Assembly (NCBI RefSeq): GCF_004765605.1
Contig: NZ_SRLC01000002.1
Location: 496,001 to 560,000 of the forward strand
Direction: 5' to 3'
Length of the DNA stretch: 64,000 bases
Source of the DNA: Hymenobacter aquaticus
GTDB lineage: Bacteria; Bacteroidota; Bacteroidia; Cytophagales; Hymenobacteraceae
Shown here one piece after another: positions 54,756 to 63,363 of this stretch. Numbering within the stretch: position 1 is the first letter of the stretch; every line of letters starts with the position of its first letter. The position numbers were made by a program, and so were the translations under genes. The notes beneath the pieces were generated by a model. The model was not told where the DNA came from. It searched no databases and worked only from the letters and a program-made list of their open reading frames with translations.

Positions 54756-55313
54756 ATGAAGCTGGATGAGGGCCTGGCTGCCGTGGTGGCGGCCATTATC
54801 GGCATAGCGGCCGGGGTAATATCCGGGGTGCTCAGTGCGCGCTACCAGAGCCGGATTGAGCACGAGAAATGGCAGCGCGCCTTGTCCGACGGGTTTCGCA
54901 GTGAGCTGCGCGCCACCGTGCAGCAGCTCACGCACAAGCTGTCAGAGGCCATTCATAGCATGTGCTGGCTTACCTGGCAGGCGGAATACGGTCCCGAAAA
55001 GCTCACGCAGGAGCGCATCGACCAATACGACGAGGAAATGCACCGGCTGCTACCCCAGATCATCGGGCTGCACGCCGTGCTGGCCGGCATGGATTACGAG
55101 GTGTTCAGCCAGCTGCGCGGTATCGTTGATGACGCCCTGAAGCAGGATGCCGGCATTGGCTACGCGCACCTGGCCTTTACGGAGCAGGATAAAAGCAGCG
55201 CGCGGGGCCTGGCGAGCCAGCACGAGCAGGCCGTAGCACTGGAATCCCAACTTTCCCAGGCCGTAGCCGAGGCCATCCGGGGCTATTCCATCCAGGCGCG
55301 CCACGCCGGCTAG
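54756..55313 (+). CDS. Membrane-anchored helical protein
   Basis: This encodes 185 residues. An N-terminal membrane helix (LAAVVAAIIGIAAGVISGVLS) is followed by a long helical cytoplasmic part (YQSRIEHEKWQRALSDGFRSELRATVQQLTHKL, then AIHSMCWLTWQAEYG, and so on). No motif known to me. The Met at 54756 is used. Its stop overlaps the rlmF stop codon on the other strand by four bases. Confidence 0.75.
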   Translation: MKLDEGLAAVVAAIIGIAAGVISGVLSARYQSRIEHEKWQRALSDGFRSELRATVQQLTHKLSEAIHSMCWLTWQAEYGPEKLTQERIDQYDEEMHRLLPQIIGLHAVLAGMDYEVFSQLRGIVDDALKQDAGIGYAHLAFTEQDKSSARGLASQHEQAVALESQLSQAVAEAIRGYSIQARHAG

Positions 55314-56290
55314 GCCCCGGCCGGACCAGCCGGCCACCGCTTCTGCCGCCACTGCTCGCGCTGCTCGGCGTCGAGGAACGTCCAGGCTACCAGGCGGCTT
55401 ACTTTCTGGCCCTGGCTCATGCCGATGGTGCGCACGTCGGCGGCCCCGCGCTTTTGCAGGGTTTTGTAGAGGCCGGGCAGGGTTTCCTTTTTGGAGATGA
55501 GCGTCGAAAACCACAGGCAGTTGTGGCGTTGCAGGGCGCTTTCCTCGGCCATGCGCCAGGTGAAGGTGGCCTCGCCGCCCTCGTACCACAGCTCGTGCGA
55601 CTGGCCCCCGAAGTTGGGCGCTACTTTGCCCGTGCCCAGGTTCTGGTTTTTGCGCCGGTTGGCCGCCTCCGCCTCGGCCTGCGAGGCGTGAAACGGCGGG
55701 TTGCACATGGTCAGGTCGAACAGCTCGTTGGCTTTCACCACGCCGCTGAAAATATCGGCCGACGACGGCTGCAGGCGCACCTCGATGGCGCCAGCCAGGC
55801 CGGGGTTGCCGGCCACAATTTGCTTGGCCACCCGCACGGCCACCGGGTCGGCATCGGAGCCCACGAAGCGCCAGCCGTACTCGTGGTGGCCGATGATGGG
55901 GTAGATGCAGTTGGCGCCCACGCCCACGTCGAGCACCCGCACGCGCTTACCGGTGGGCACCGGGCCGCCGTTGGTTTCGGCCAGCAGGTCGGCCAGGTAG
56001 TGCACGTAGTCGGCGCGGCCGGGAATGGGCGGGGCCAGGTAGCCGGCCGGAATATCCCAGAGCTGCACGTGGTAGAAGTGCTTCAGCAAGGCCTGGTTGA
56101 GGGCCTTCACGGCGGCCGGGTCGGTGAAGTCGACCGAGGCCTCGGCGCCCTGGGCCGTGGGCGCTACGAAGGCGGCCAGCGCGGGGCTGCTGCGCACCAG
56201 GGCGGCGAAATCGTAGCGGCCGTGGTGGCGGTTGCGCGGGTGCAGGCCGGCTTTTTCGGCGGCAGACGTATCGTGGGGCTGAGTAGGCAT
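55310..56290 (-). CDS. rlmF: 23S rRNA (adenine-1618-N6)-methyltransferase
   Basis: RlmF methylates A1618 of 23S rRNA using SAM. The N-terminal GLHPRNRHHGRYDFAALV, VDFTDPAAVKALNQALLKHFY, LDVGVGANCIYPIIG (SAM motif), and the catalytic CNPPFHASQAEA are typical. The length of 326 is normal for the family. The gene overlaps its convergent neighbour by four bases and is a single-gene unit. Confidence 0.93.
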   Translation of the reverse strand: MPTQPHDTSAAEKAGLHPRNRHHGRYDFAALVRSSPALAAFVAPTAQGAEASVDFTDPAAVKALNQALLKHFYHVQLWDIPAGYLAPPIPGRADYVHYLADLLAETNGGPVPTGKRVRVLDVGVGANCIYPIIGHHEYGWRFVGSDADPVAVRVAKQIVAGNPGLAGAIEVRLQPSSADIFSGVVKANELFDLTMCNPPFHASQAEAEAANRRKNQNLGTGKVAPNFGGQSHELWYEGGEATFTWRMAEESALQRHNCLWFSTLISKKETLPGLYKTLQKRGAADVRTIGMSQGQKVSRLVAWTFLDAEQREQWRQKRWPAGPAGA

Positions 56291-56376
56291 GAGGCGGGGG
56301 AGAAGGTGGGCAAAGGCGGGTCAGGACCGGCCGCAAAGCTACGCAAAGCCGGGCCGGGCGGGGGCACCCCAAAAAC

Positions 56377-56410
56377 AACGAGGCTGAAGCCCGGGAGCTT
56401 CAGCCTCGTT
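56377..56410. terminator. Hairpin upstream of rlmF, downstream of the cold-shock gene
   Basis: AACGAGGCTGAAG pairs with CTTCAGCCTCGTT with an eight-base loop. It lies 36 bases after the end of the cold-shock-domain gene on the minus strand. Confidence 0.75.
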
Positions 56411-56445
56411 GCTGAGAATAACGGTAGCCGGGCGGTGGCCCGCCG

Positions 56446-56937
56446 CTACTGAGCGGCCGGCGCCTCGGGGGCGGCGGGCTTCACGGCCATTTTCACCGAC
56501 ACGGCCGTCGGGCCTTTCTGGCCCATTTCCACCTCAAAGGTCACTTTGTCGTTTTCCTTGATGGGGTTCAGCAGGCCGTTGGCGTGCACGAAGATGCTTT
56601 CCTGGGTTTCCTGGTCCTTGATGAAGCCGTAGCCCTTCGACTCGTTGAAGAAGGCCACCGTGCCCTTGCGGATCGGGTCGGGCTGCTCCATATCTTCCTG
56701 CTTGGAAACCGCAATGCGGATATCCTCCGCCTTGATTTCCACTTTCTTCTTGTTGGGGTCCGGCGGGGTAGAGGAGATGTTGCCAAACTCATCTACGTAG
56801 GCGAGCATGTCGTCCAGGCTCTGGCCTTTCTTGGCGTTGGCCTGGCGCTCTTCCTTGCGGTCAGCCTTATCGTTCTTTTTCTTTTGACGCTTTTTTTCGT
56901 TTTCCTTTTTGCCAAAGGATGCTTGGGATTTCCCCAT
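56446..56937 (-). CDS. Cold-shock-domain protein with basic N-terminus
   Basis: This encodes 163 residues, about twice the usual CspA length. A Lys/Glu-rich N-terminal half (MGKSQASFGKKENEKKRQKK) is followed by a cold-shock domain from about residue 91: GTVAFFNESKGYGFIKD (RNP1), then SIFVHANGL (RNP2) and VTFEVEMGQKGPTAVSV. The domain binds single-stranded nucleic acid. The extension would add nonspecific binding or a coiled coil. Such extended proteins occur in Bacteroidota. It may respond to stress; this is inferred only from family. Confidence 0.92.
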   Translation of the reverse strand: MGKSQASFGKKENEKKRQKKKNDKADRKEERQANAKKGQSLDDMLAYVDEFGNISSTPPDPNKKKVEIKAEDIRIAVSKQEDMEQPDPIRKGTVAFFNESKGYGFIKDQETQESIFVHANGLLNPIKENDKVTFEVEMGQKGPTAVSVKMAVKPAAPEAPAAQ

Positions 56938-57234
56938 AGTGTTCTTGGTTTATTGTTAAGGCGCTACTTCGGGTGAAGGTACGCACCAGCGCCGGAGAGT
57001 TGACGAATATACTATACTACAGATATATATCCGCGAAAGTTCAGGCCCGGGCCCGCAGTGCTATCCTATAATACGAATTTTTTGGGAAATCAGCGCAAGT
57101 TTCTCGCTGGAATGTACCACCGGGGGGCAAACGCCGCGCTCCTTGCGGCTCAACCCTGCGCCAGCCTCCTCCGTACAGCGCCCCACGGCCCGGCTATATA
57201 GCGCCGGGTTATTTTCTCACCCATTGCCCTGACC

Positions 57235-57888
57235 ATGAAAAATACTTTGCTTTTCCTGTCCTGCGCCGCCGCCCTCACCCTGGGCTCGTCGTGCAACCGC
57301 GACAAAGCCGCCGCCGTGGATGCGGCCCAGACGCCCTCGGCCGACACGGCCGTAGTGGTCGACAACGATGCGCTGTACCGGGAAGACGGCAACCGCGTGG
57401 CCGATATGGTGACTTCCGACCTGGGTATTACCGATACGGCTCAGGTGCGGCAGGTGCGCCGCGTGTACTACACCCGGGCCCAGCGCCTGGGCGAAGTGAA
57501 GTCGCGCTACATCAGCGACACGACCGGCCAGTACGCCGCCATGCGCGAGGTAGACACCAACACGGACAACGAAATCAAGACCGTGTTCAACGACGAGACG
57601 CGCTACAACACCTACCAGAGCAACCGGCCGCGCTACTACGGCTACGCCGACGACGGGGCCATGACGACCACCGAAACCACGACCACCACGACCACCACGG
57701 CGCGTCCGGCCCGCCGCGGCCCGCGGGTGGTAGAGTACGAGAAGAAGAAAAACGGCGAAACCAAGATTGAGTATTCGAACGGCAAAACCGTGAAAATCGA
57801 CAAGGACGGCGACACCAAGGTGGAATACCCCAACGGTACCAAGGTGAAGCGCGACGCCGACGACGGCCAAGTGAAAATCAAGCGCTAA
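57235..57888 (+). CDS. Lipoprotein with C-terminal G-box-like repeats
   Basis: This encodes 217 residues. The signal ends LTLGSSC, so lipidation is at Cys20. The middle is helical, and near residue 142 a Thr run (TTTETTTTTTTT) is followed by an Arg-rich stretch. The C-terminus has repeated strands: NGETKIEYSNGKTVKIDKDG, then DTKVEYPNGTKVKRDADDG and QVKIKR. The Y-x-N-G / D-G spacing is like the TCP10 C-terminal (G-box) beta-sheet repeats of centriole proteins. It could be a single-layer beta-sheet on the cell surface. The match is by pattern. Confidence 0.7.
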   Translation: MKNTLLFLSCAAALTLGSSCNRDKAAAVDAAQTPSADTAVVVDNDALYREDGNRVADMVTSDLGITDTAQVRQVRRVYYTRAQRLGEVKSRYISDTTGQYAAMREVDTNTDNEIKTVFNDETRYNTYQSNRPRYYGYADDGAMTTTETTTTTTTTARPARRGPRVVEYEKKKNGETKIEYSNGKTVKIDKDGDTKVEYPNGTKVKRDADDGQVKIKR

Positions 57889-57906
57889 GCCCGGCGCTAG
57901 TCAAGC

Positions 57907-57937
57907 AAAAACCCTGGCCGGCCGGCCAGGGTTTTTT
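57907..57937 (+). terminator. Terminator
   Basis: AAAACCCTGGCC pairs with GGCCAGGGTTTT with a short GC loop, followed by T6. Confidence 0.9.
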
Positions 57938-58035
57938 GTTGGATTATTGGTACGAATAATTTCGTATGTAAGAGGAATTGACTTACTATTGCCCTTCCTG
58001 CATATTTTGAATTTCCCATTCTTGCTTATCGTCCG

Positions 58036-60021
58036 ATGAAACTCTGTCCATTACTGCTGGCCCTGCTCGGCGGCGCCCCGGCCCTGGCCCAGACTCCCGC
58101 CCTGCCTGCCCCCGCCGACAGCGGCACGTATGTGCTGCACAAGTTTGAGCAGCCCATCGGCAAGGAAACCTACCGCCTGACCCGCACGGCCCAGACCCTG
58201 ACCTACGACGTGGCGTTCCGGTTCGTGGACCGGGGCTCGCCGGTGCCGCTGCGGGCCCGGCTCCAGGTGACGCCCACCTACGAGCCGCTGCGCCTGGCCG
58301 TGAAGGGCCGCACCTCGCGCATGTCGACCATCAACGACTCCATCGAAATCGGCAAGGGCCAGGCCTACGTGCGGGTAGACGACAAGGTGACGACCACCGC
58401 CGTGGGGCCGCTGAGCTTCCCGGTGGCGGGCTACGCGCCGGGCACGGGGCAGCTGCTGCTCTTGCGCTACTGGCAGCAGCACGGCCGGCCCGCCAGCCTG
58501 CCCACCCTGCCCACGGGCGCGGTGCAGATCAGCCGCGACGGGCAGGACACGCTCACGTTTCAGAACCAGCCGTTGGTGCTGGAGCGCTACGTCATCAAGG
58601 GGCTGGTGTGGGGCAACGAGCTGCTCTGGACCGACCAGCAGGGCCGGCTGATGTGCATCATCACCAACGACGCCGAGGGCGACAAGCTTGAAATGATGTG
58701 GCAGCCCTACGAAAGCCTGCTGCCGACGCTCATTGGCCGGGCCGCCGCCCACGGCATGCGGCTGTTTACGGCCGAGGCCGGGTCCAAAGCGGCTACTCAG
58801 TCCAAGGTGCTGGCCATCAGCGGCGGGGCGGTGCTCGACGTGCTGACCGGGAAGCGGCTGCCCAACCAGGTGGTACTCATCGAAAACGGGAAGATTACCA
58901 AAATCGGGGCCGTGGGTAAGGTGAAAGTGCCCCCGGGCGCGGAGGTCATTCAGGCGGCCGGGCAAACCCTGGTGCCGGGCCTCTGGGACATGCACGCCCA
59001 CTTTCAGCAGGCCGAGTGGGGCCCGGCTTACCTGGCCGCCGGCGTCACGACGGTGCGCGACTGTGGCAACGAGTTCAGCTACATCAACGCCATTCAGCGG
59101 GCCATTGATACGGGCCGGGGCGTGGGGCCGCGCATTCTCAAGGCCGGCCTCATCGACGGCAGCGGGCAGCGGCCCCTGGGCATCGTGCGGGCCGATACGC
59201 CGGCCGAGGCGGTGCAGGCCGTGCAGCAGTACAAGGCCAACGGCTTCGCGCAAATCAAGCTCTACAGCTCCCTCAAGCCCGAAATCGTGCGGGCCATCTG
59301 CGCCGAAGCCCACCGCCAGGGCCTAACCGTGACGGGCCACATCCCCGACGGCATGAACCTCTACCAGGGCGTGCGGGCCGGTATGGACCAGGTCAACCAC
59401 CTGCCCTACGTGGGCTCGGTGCTCAAGCGCAACCCCGACCGGTCGTATAACTTCACCGACACGACCAGCCTGCGGGCTTTCCGGTTTTTGAAGGAGAGCC
59501 ACACCGTTATTGACCCCACGCTGGGCGTCTACGAAATCATAGGCCGCTCGACCCAGGACGACATTACCCAGCTGGAACCCGCTTTTGCCAAGCTGCCCCC
59601 GCCGTTGCAGGCCCTGTTTATCAGCATGGGCGGCGACCCGAAAGAAGTAGCCGGGTTCAGGCCCCAGTATAATAGCCTGGTGCAGCTGGTGAAAGTGCTC
59701 TACGACCAGGGCGTTACCATTGTGGCCGGTACTGATATGGGCTTTCCCGGCACCAGCCTCGACCGGGAGCTGGAGCTCTACGTGCAGGCCGGCCTCACGC
59801 CCCTGCAAGCCCTGCAAACGGCCACCATTACGCCCGCCCGGGTGATGAAGCAGGACAAGCAAAGCGGCTCCATCGAAGTGGGCAAGCAGGCCGACTTGGT
59901 GCTGGTGGACGGCAACCCGCTGGAGAAAATTCAGAACCTGCGCCGGGTGAAGCTGGTGGTAAAAGACGGCCGCGCCTACGACCCGGCCCGGATGCGCACC
60001 CTGGCCGGCTACCAGCCGTAA
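58036..60021 (+). CDS. Exported amidohydrolase with N-terminal domain
   Basis: This encodes 661 residues. The signal peptide (MKLCPLLLALLGGAPALAQ) indicates export. About 240 residues ahead of the amidohydrolase barrel form a beta-rich domain that I do not recognise. The barrel starts around 265 (VLAISGGAVLDVLTGKRLPN). Metal ligands appear as His320-x-His322 (DMHAHF), VTGHIPDG, and VAGTDMG near the end. The family hydrolyses C-N bonds in cyclic or acyl substrates; its substrate here is unknown. The N-terminal domain may bind substrate. It precedes the pectate lyase by about 225 bases. Confidence 0.88.
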   Translation: MKLCPLLLALLGGAPALAQTPALPAPADSGTYVLHKFEQPIGKETYRLTRTAQTLTYDVAFRFVDRGSPVPLRARLQVTPTYEPLRLAVKGRTSRMSTINDSIEIGKGQAYVRVDDKVTTTAVGPLSFPVAGYAPGTGQLLLLRYWQQHGRPASLPTLPTGAVQISRDGQDTLTFQNQPLVLERYVIKGLVWGNELLWTDQQGRLMCIITNDAEGDKLEMMWQPYESLLPTLIGRAAAHGMRLFTAEAGSKAATQSKVLAISGGAVLDVLTGKRLPNQVVLIENGKITKIGAVGKVKVPPGAEVIQAAGQTLVPGLWDMHAHFQQAEWGPAYLAAGVTTVRDCGNEFSYINAIQRAIDTGRGVGPRILKAGLIDGSGQRPLGIVRADTPAEAVQAVQQYKANGFAQIKLYSSLKPEIVRAICAEAHRQGLTVTGHIPDGMNLYQGVRAGMDQVNHLPYVGSVLKRNPDRSYNFTDTTSLRAFRFLKESHTVIDPTLGVYEIIGRSTQDDITQLEPAFAKLPPPLQALFISMGGDPKEVAGFRPQYNSLVQLVKVLYDQGVTIVAGTDMGFPGTSLDRELELYVQAGLTPLQALQTATITPARVMKQDKQSGSIEVGKQADLVLVDGNPLEKIQNLRRVKLVVKDGRAYDPARMRTLAGYQP

Positions 60022-60247
60022 GCCGCGCCGGGGGCCGGTCAGTTGCGGGTCTGGGTCATGCGTATTAAAGTCGGTTCGCGCTACCCCGGCCGGCTTATAC
60101 CGACCGGCAACGTTGCCGACATCGTTTGCATAAAGAAATACGGCCCGGGGCTGCCGCCGGCCCCGGCAATTGGGTAATATCAGGGTGCGGTAACGGCTGC
60201 TGCTTCGGTGGTCGGCCGCATTTTGCTTCCTGCCTACTACCCACCCG

Positions 60248-61720
60248 ATGTTCCCACGCATTCTGACAACCTGGCCCCGTTACTTTCGCCGGGCGGCCGC
60301 GGCCACCTTCCTGACCACGGCGCTGCTGACCAGCGCCGCTTCGGCCCGGGCCCAGCAGCTGGCCTTTCCCGGGGCCGAAGGCGCGGGCCGCTTCACCAGC
60401 GGCGGCCGGGGCTCGGCCACGGTGCCCACTACGGTGTTTGAAGTAACCAACCTGAGCGACGACCAGCAGCCAGGCAGCCTGCGCTACGCCCTGAGCCGGC
60501 CGGCGGCGGCCCGCACGGTGGTGTTCCGGGTGTCGGGCACCATTCACCTGGCCTCCCCGCTGGTTATCAGCCACAGCAACACCACCATTGCCGGCCAAAC
60601 CGCGCCGGGCGGCGGCATCTGCCTGGCCGATTTTCCCGTCAGCCTCAAGGCCCATAACGTCATCGTGCGCTTCGTGCGCTTCCGCATGGGCGACAAAAAC
60701 CAGAACCAGGGCTTCGTCGACGGGGCCGGGGGCGACGATGCCTTCGGGGGCCTGCGCAACTCCCGCCTCATCATCGACCATTGCTCCATGAGCTGGAGCA
60801 CCGACGAGCTGCTGTCGGTGTACGAGGGCGACAGTACCACTTTGCAGTGGAACATCATGAGCGAGCCGCTCAACTATTCCTACCACTTCGAGAAAGGCGA
60901 CCAGGACTTCGAGCGGCACGGGTTCGGCGGCATCTGGGGCGGGCAGCACAGCACCATGCACCACAACCTGTTTGCCAGCTGCAACAACCGCACGCCCCGC
61001 TTCAACGGCAGCCGCTACACTCACCCGGCGGGCTTCGAAAACTGCGACTTCCGCAACAACGTCATCTACAACTGGGGCGAAAACAACGTGTACGCCGGCG
61101 AGGGCGGCAACTACAACATTGTCAATAACTACTACAAATACGGCCCCAGCACCAAGGAAAGCGTGAAGGCTCGGGTGCTGAATCCCTACAGGATTACGGA
61201 CGGCAAAAATCCGCTGCCCTACGGCAAGTTTTACCTGAGTGGCAACTACTCCGACGCCAGCGCCGACGTGACGCGCCACAACTGGCGGGGCGTGACGATG
61301 AACAACGGCTCGGCCGCCGATACGGTGCTTTCGAAAGTAGACGCCCCCTTCGACCTGGGCCCCGTAACCACCCAAACCGCCCAGCAGGCCTACGAGGCCG
61401 TGCTACAGGGCGCCGGCGCCACCCGCCCCGCGCGCGACACCCTCGACCAGCGCATCGTGCGCGACGTGCGCCGCCGCACCGGCCGCCTCATCGACGTGCA
61501 GGGCGGCTACGCCCACGGCACGCCCTACAGCATCTCGCAAAAAGCCTGGCCCGAGTTGAAGTCCAAACCTGCCCCCACCGACACCGACCACGACGGCATG
61601 CCCGACGCCTGGGAAACCAAGCAGCAGCTCAACCCGCAAGACGCCGCCGACCGGAATAAAATCGGGGCGGACGGCTACACCATGCTGGAAGTGTACCTCA
61701 ACAGCCTGGCGGACAAGTAA
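60248..61720 (+). CDS. Pectate lyase-like protein
   Basis: This encodes 490 residues. The signal peptide ends near SARAQ (residue 36). The body is a right-handed beta-helix in the PL1-type/pectate lyase superfamily: FPGAEGAGRFTSGGRG, PGSLRYALSRP, VFRVSGTIHLASPLVIS, NTTIAGQTAPGGG, VIVRFVRFRMGDKN and IDHCSMSWSTDE (V-x-R-x-x-R, W-S-x-D-E motifs). The C-terminus has DTDHDGMPDAWE, a calcium-binding thrombospondin type 3-like repeat. It cleaves pectate or a similar polyuronide by beta-elimination; the exact family is not certain. No T9SS domain is visible at the end. Confidence 0.9.
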   Translation: MFPRILTTWPRYFRRAAAATFLTTALLTSAASARAQQLAFPGAEGAGRFTSGGRGSATVPTTVFEVTNLSDDQQPGSLRYALSRPAAARTVVFRVSGTIHLASPLVISHSNTTIAGQTAPGGGICLADFPVSLKAHNVIVRFVRFRMGDKNQNQGFVDGAGGDDAFGGLRNSRLIIDHCSMSWSTDELLSVYEGDSTTLQWNIMSEPLNYSYHFEKGDQDFERHGFGGIWGGQHSTMHHNLFASCNNRTPRFNGSRYTHPAGFENCDFRNNVIYNWGENNVYAGEGGNYNIVNNYYKYGPSTKESVKARVLNPYRITDGKNPLPYGKFYLSGNYSDASADVTRHNWRGVTMNNGSAADTVLSKVDAPFDLGPVTTQTAQQAYEAVLQGAGATRPARDTLDQRIVRDVRRRTGRLIDVQGGYAHGTPYSISQKAWPELKSKPAPTDTDHDGMPDAWETKQQLNPQDAADRNKIGADGYTMLEVYLNSLADK

Positions 61721-62085
61721 GGACCAATGCAAAACGGGCTTTCGGGCTTACCTCAGCCACCTGCGGCCCGGCCGCATCCGTTGCTGGTGCTGAAGCCCGG
61801 GAAGTGTACCCGTGGCCCGGAATAAAGGTGAACGTGTTAGGGAAGGCCCAGGCTGCTCGCCGCGTTGGCCTTGCGGCTTTGGGCCGGGCCTGGAACTCGC
61901 GCCGGGGGCCGGGCAGTTGACTGGCCGGGCCGGCAATTGGCAAGAAAGGCGTTATTTTAGCCGGCCCCGATTCGCGTTTTTCCAACCGCGGGGGCAATAG
62001 CGCGTTATTCCCTGCGAGTGTCGAGCTGCGGGCCGCGTGTTGCGGCTGATCCTGGGCGCCCAATCCTTATCGGAAAATAGATTTT
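61721..62085. other. 365-base intergenic region
   Basis: No gene, clear hairpin or promoter element is evident. The sequence is GC-rich. A possible short reading frame of 62 codons at 61812 has no features. Confidence 0.6.
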
Positions 62086-63336
62086 ATGCGGCAGTTACTG
62101 CTTTTTCTGGGCCTCCTGCTGGTGGGGGGCGTGCTGCCGGCCGCCGCCCAGCGCCCCGACACCACCCGGCTGCCGCGGCCCATGCGCAAGGTGGAACTCG
62201 AAAACGTGGAAATCGAGCCCTCGGCCCGCGACGGGAAAGGCTGGCTGATGCTGGACAAGGACATTCAGCTGGAGCTGGAAGGGGCCATGCACAACCTCTA
62301 CAACTTCAAGTACGACAAGGCCGAAAAGCAATTCCGCTCCCTGCGCCGCCGCTACCCCGAGCACCCCTTGCCCTACCTGCTGATGGGCCTAAGCCAATGG
62401 TGGAAAATCGTGCCCACCAACCTGCAAACCAAGCAGTACGACAAGCAGCTCTTCGCCTACATGGACACCACCGTGCGCAAGGCCGAGGTGCTCTACGAGC
62501 AGGACAACAAGAACTACGAAGCCTGCTTTTTCCTGTCGGCCGCCTACGGCTTCGATGCCCAACTCAACGCCGAGCGCAAAAACTGGACCTCGGCCACGCT
62601 CAGCAGCCGCAAGGCCCTGCGCTACCTGCAGGAAAGCAAGGAAGCCAACGGCCTGAGCCCGGAGTTCCTGTTTGGCCAGGCCCTGTTCAACTACTACGCC
62701 GTCTGGATTTCGGAAAACTACCCGCTGCTGCGGCCCGTGCTGTTGCTGTTTCCGAAGGGTAACCGCGCCCTGGGCCTGCAACAGCTGCGCAACGTGGCCA
62801 ACAACGGCTTCTACACCGGCCTGGAAGCCAAGTACTACCTGATGCGCATCCTCTACACCGAGGAAAATAACCTGGAAGGCGCCCTGCCCGTGGCCCGCTA
62901 CCTGGCCAACAACTACCCCGACAACGCCTACTTCCAGCGCTTCTACGCCTTGCTCTGCTACCACCAGGGCGACATGATAGAGTGTGAGCGGGTCAGCCGG
63001 GAAATCCTGGATAAGATAAACCGCGGCTACGCCGGCTACGAGGGCATCAGTGGGCGCTACGCCACCTATTTCCTGGGCTCCATCGTGCAAAACAGCTACA
63101 AGGACCTGGTGAAGGCCAAAGACTACTTCCAGCGCTGTCTCGTGTTTTCGGAAATGACCGGCGACACCAACAGCGGCTTCTACCTGTCGGCCAACGTGAA
63201 CCTGGGCCGGCTGGCCGAAGACGAGGGCGACGTGAAGGCCGCCCGCCGCTACTACACCACCGTGACCGAGAAGGCCGAGAAAAAAACGCCCCAGTACCGG
63301 GAAGCCAAGCTCTACCTGAAAAGCCACAAAAAGTAA
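62086..63336 (+). CDS. Secreted TPR-like protein
   Basis: This encodes 416 residues with a signal peptide ending near AAAQ. The mature protein is a TPR-type helical repeat array: AMHNLYNFKYDKAEKQFRSLRRRYPEHPLPYLLMGL near residue 67, later ALPVARYLANNYPDNAYFQRFYALLCYHQ and LGRLAEDEGDVKAARRYYTTV. It is likely periplasmic, probably a protein-protein interaction scaffold. The start ATG 62086 gives the signal. It ends in a hairpin and is convergent with the partial DUF5723-like gene. Confidence 0.85.
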   Translation: MRQLLLFLGLLLVGGVLPAAAQRPDTTRLPRPMRKVELENVEIEPSARDGKGWLMLDKDIQLELEGAMHNLYNFKYDKAEKQFRSLRRRYPEHPLPYLLMGLSQWWKIVPTNLQTKQYDKQLFAYMDTTVRKAEVLYEQDNKNYEACFFLSAAYGFDAQLNAERKNWTSATLSSRKALRYLQESKEANGLSPEFLFGQALFNYYAVWISENYPLLRPVLLLFPKGNRALGLQQLRNVANNGFYTGLEAKYYLMRILYTEENNLEGALPVARYLANNYPDNAYFQRFYALLCYHQGDMIECERVSREILDKINRGYAGYEGISGRYATYFLGSIVQNSYKDLVKAKDYFQRCLVFSEMTGDTNSGFYLSANVNLGRLAEDEGDVKAARRYYTTVTEKAEKKTPQYREAKLYLKSHKK

Positions 63337-63337
63337 G

Positions 63338-63358
63338 GCCGCCCCACCGGGGCGGCCT
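63338..63358. terminator. Convergent GC hairpin
   Basis: GGCCGCCCC-ACC-GGGGCGGCC, a perfect nine-base stem, lies just after the TPR gene and ahead of the opposite gene end at 63364. Confidence 0.7.
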
Positions 63359-63363
63359 CGTCG

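Noticed and set aside
60095..61375. 426-codon minus-strand frame
   Set aside because: Antisense to the pectate lyase; no signal or motif.
61812..62000. 62-codon frame after pectate lyase
   Set aside because: No start context, motif or signal, and a composition typical of GC-rich noncoding DNA.
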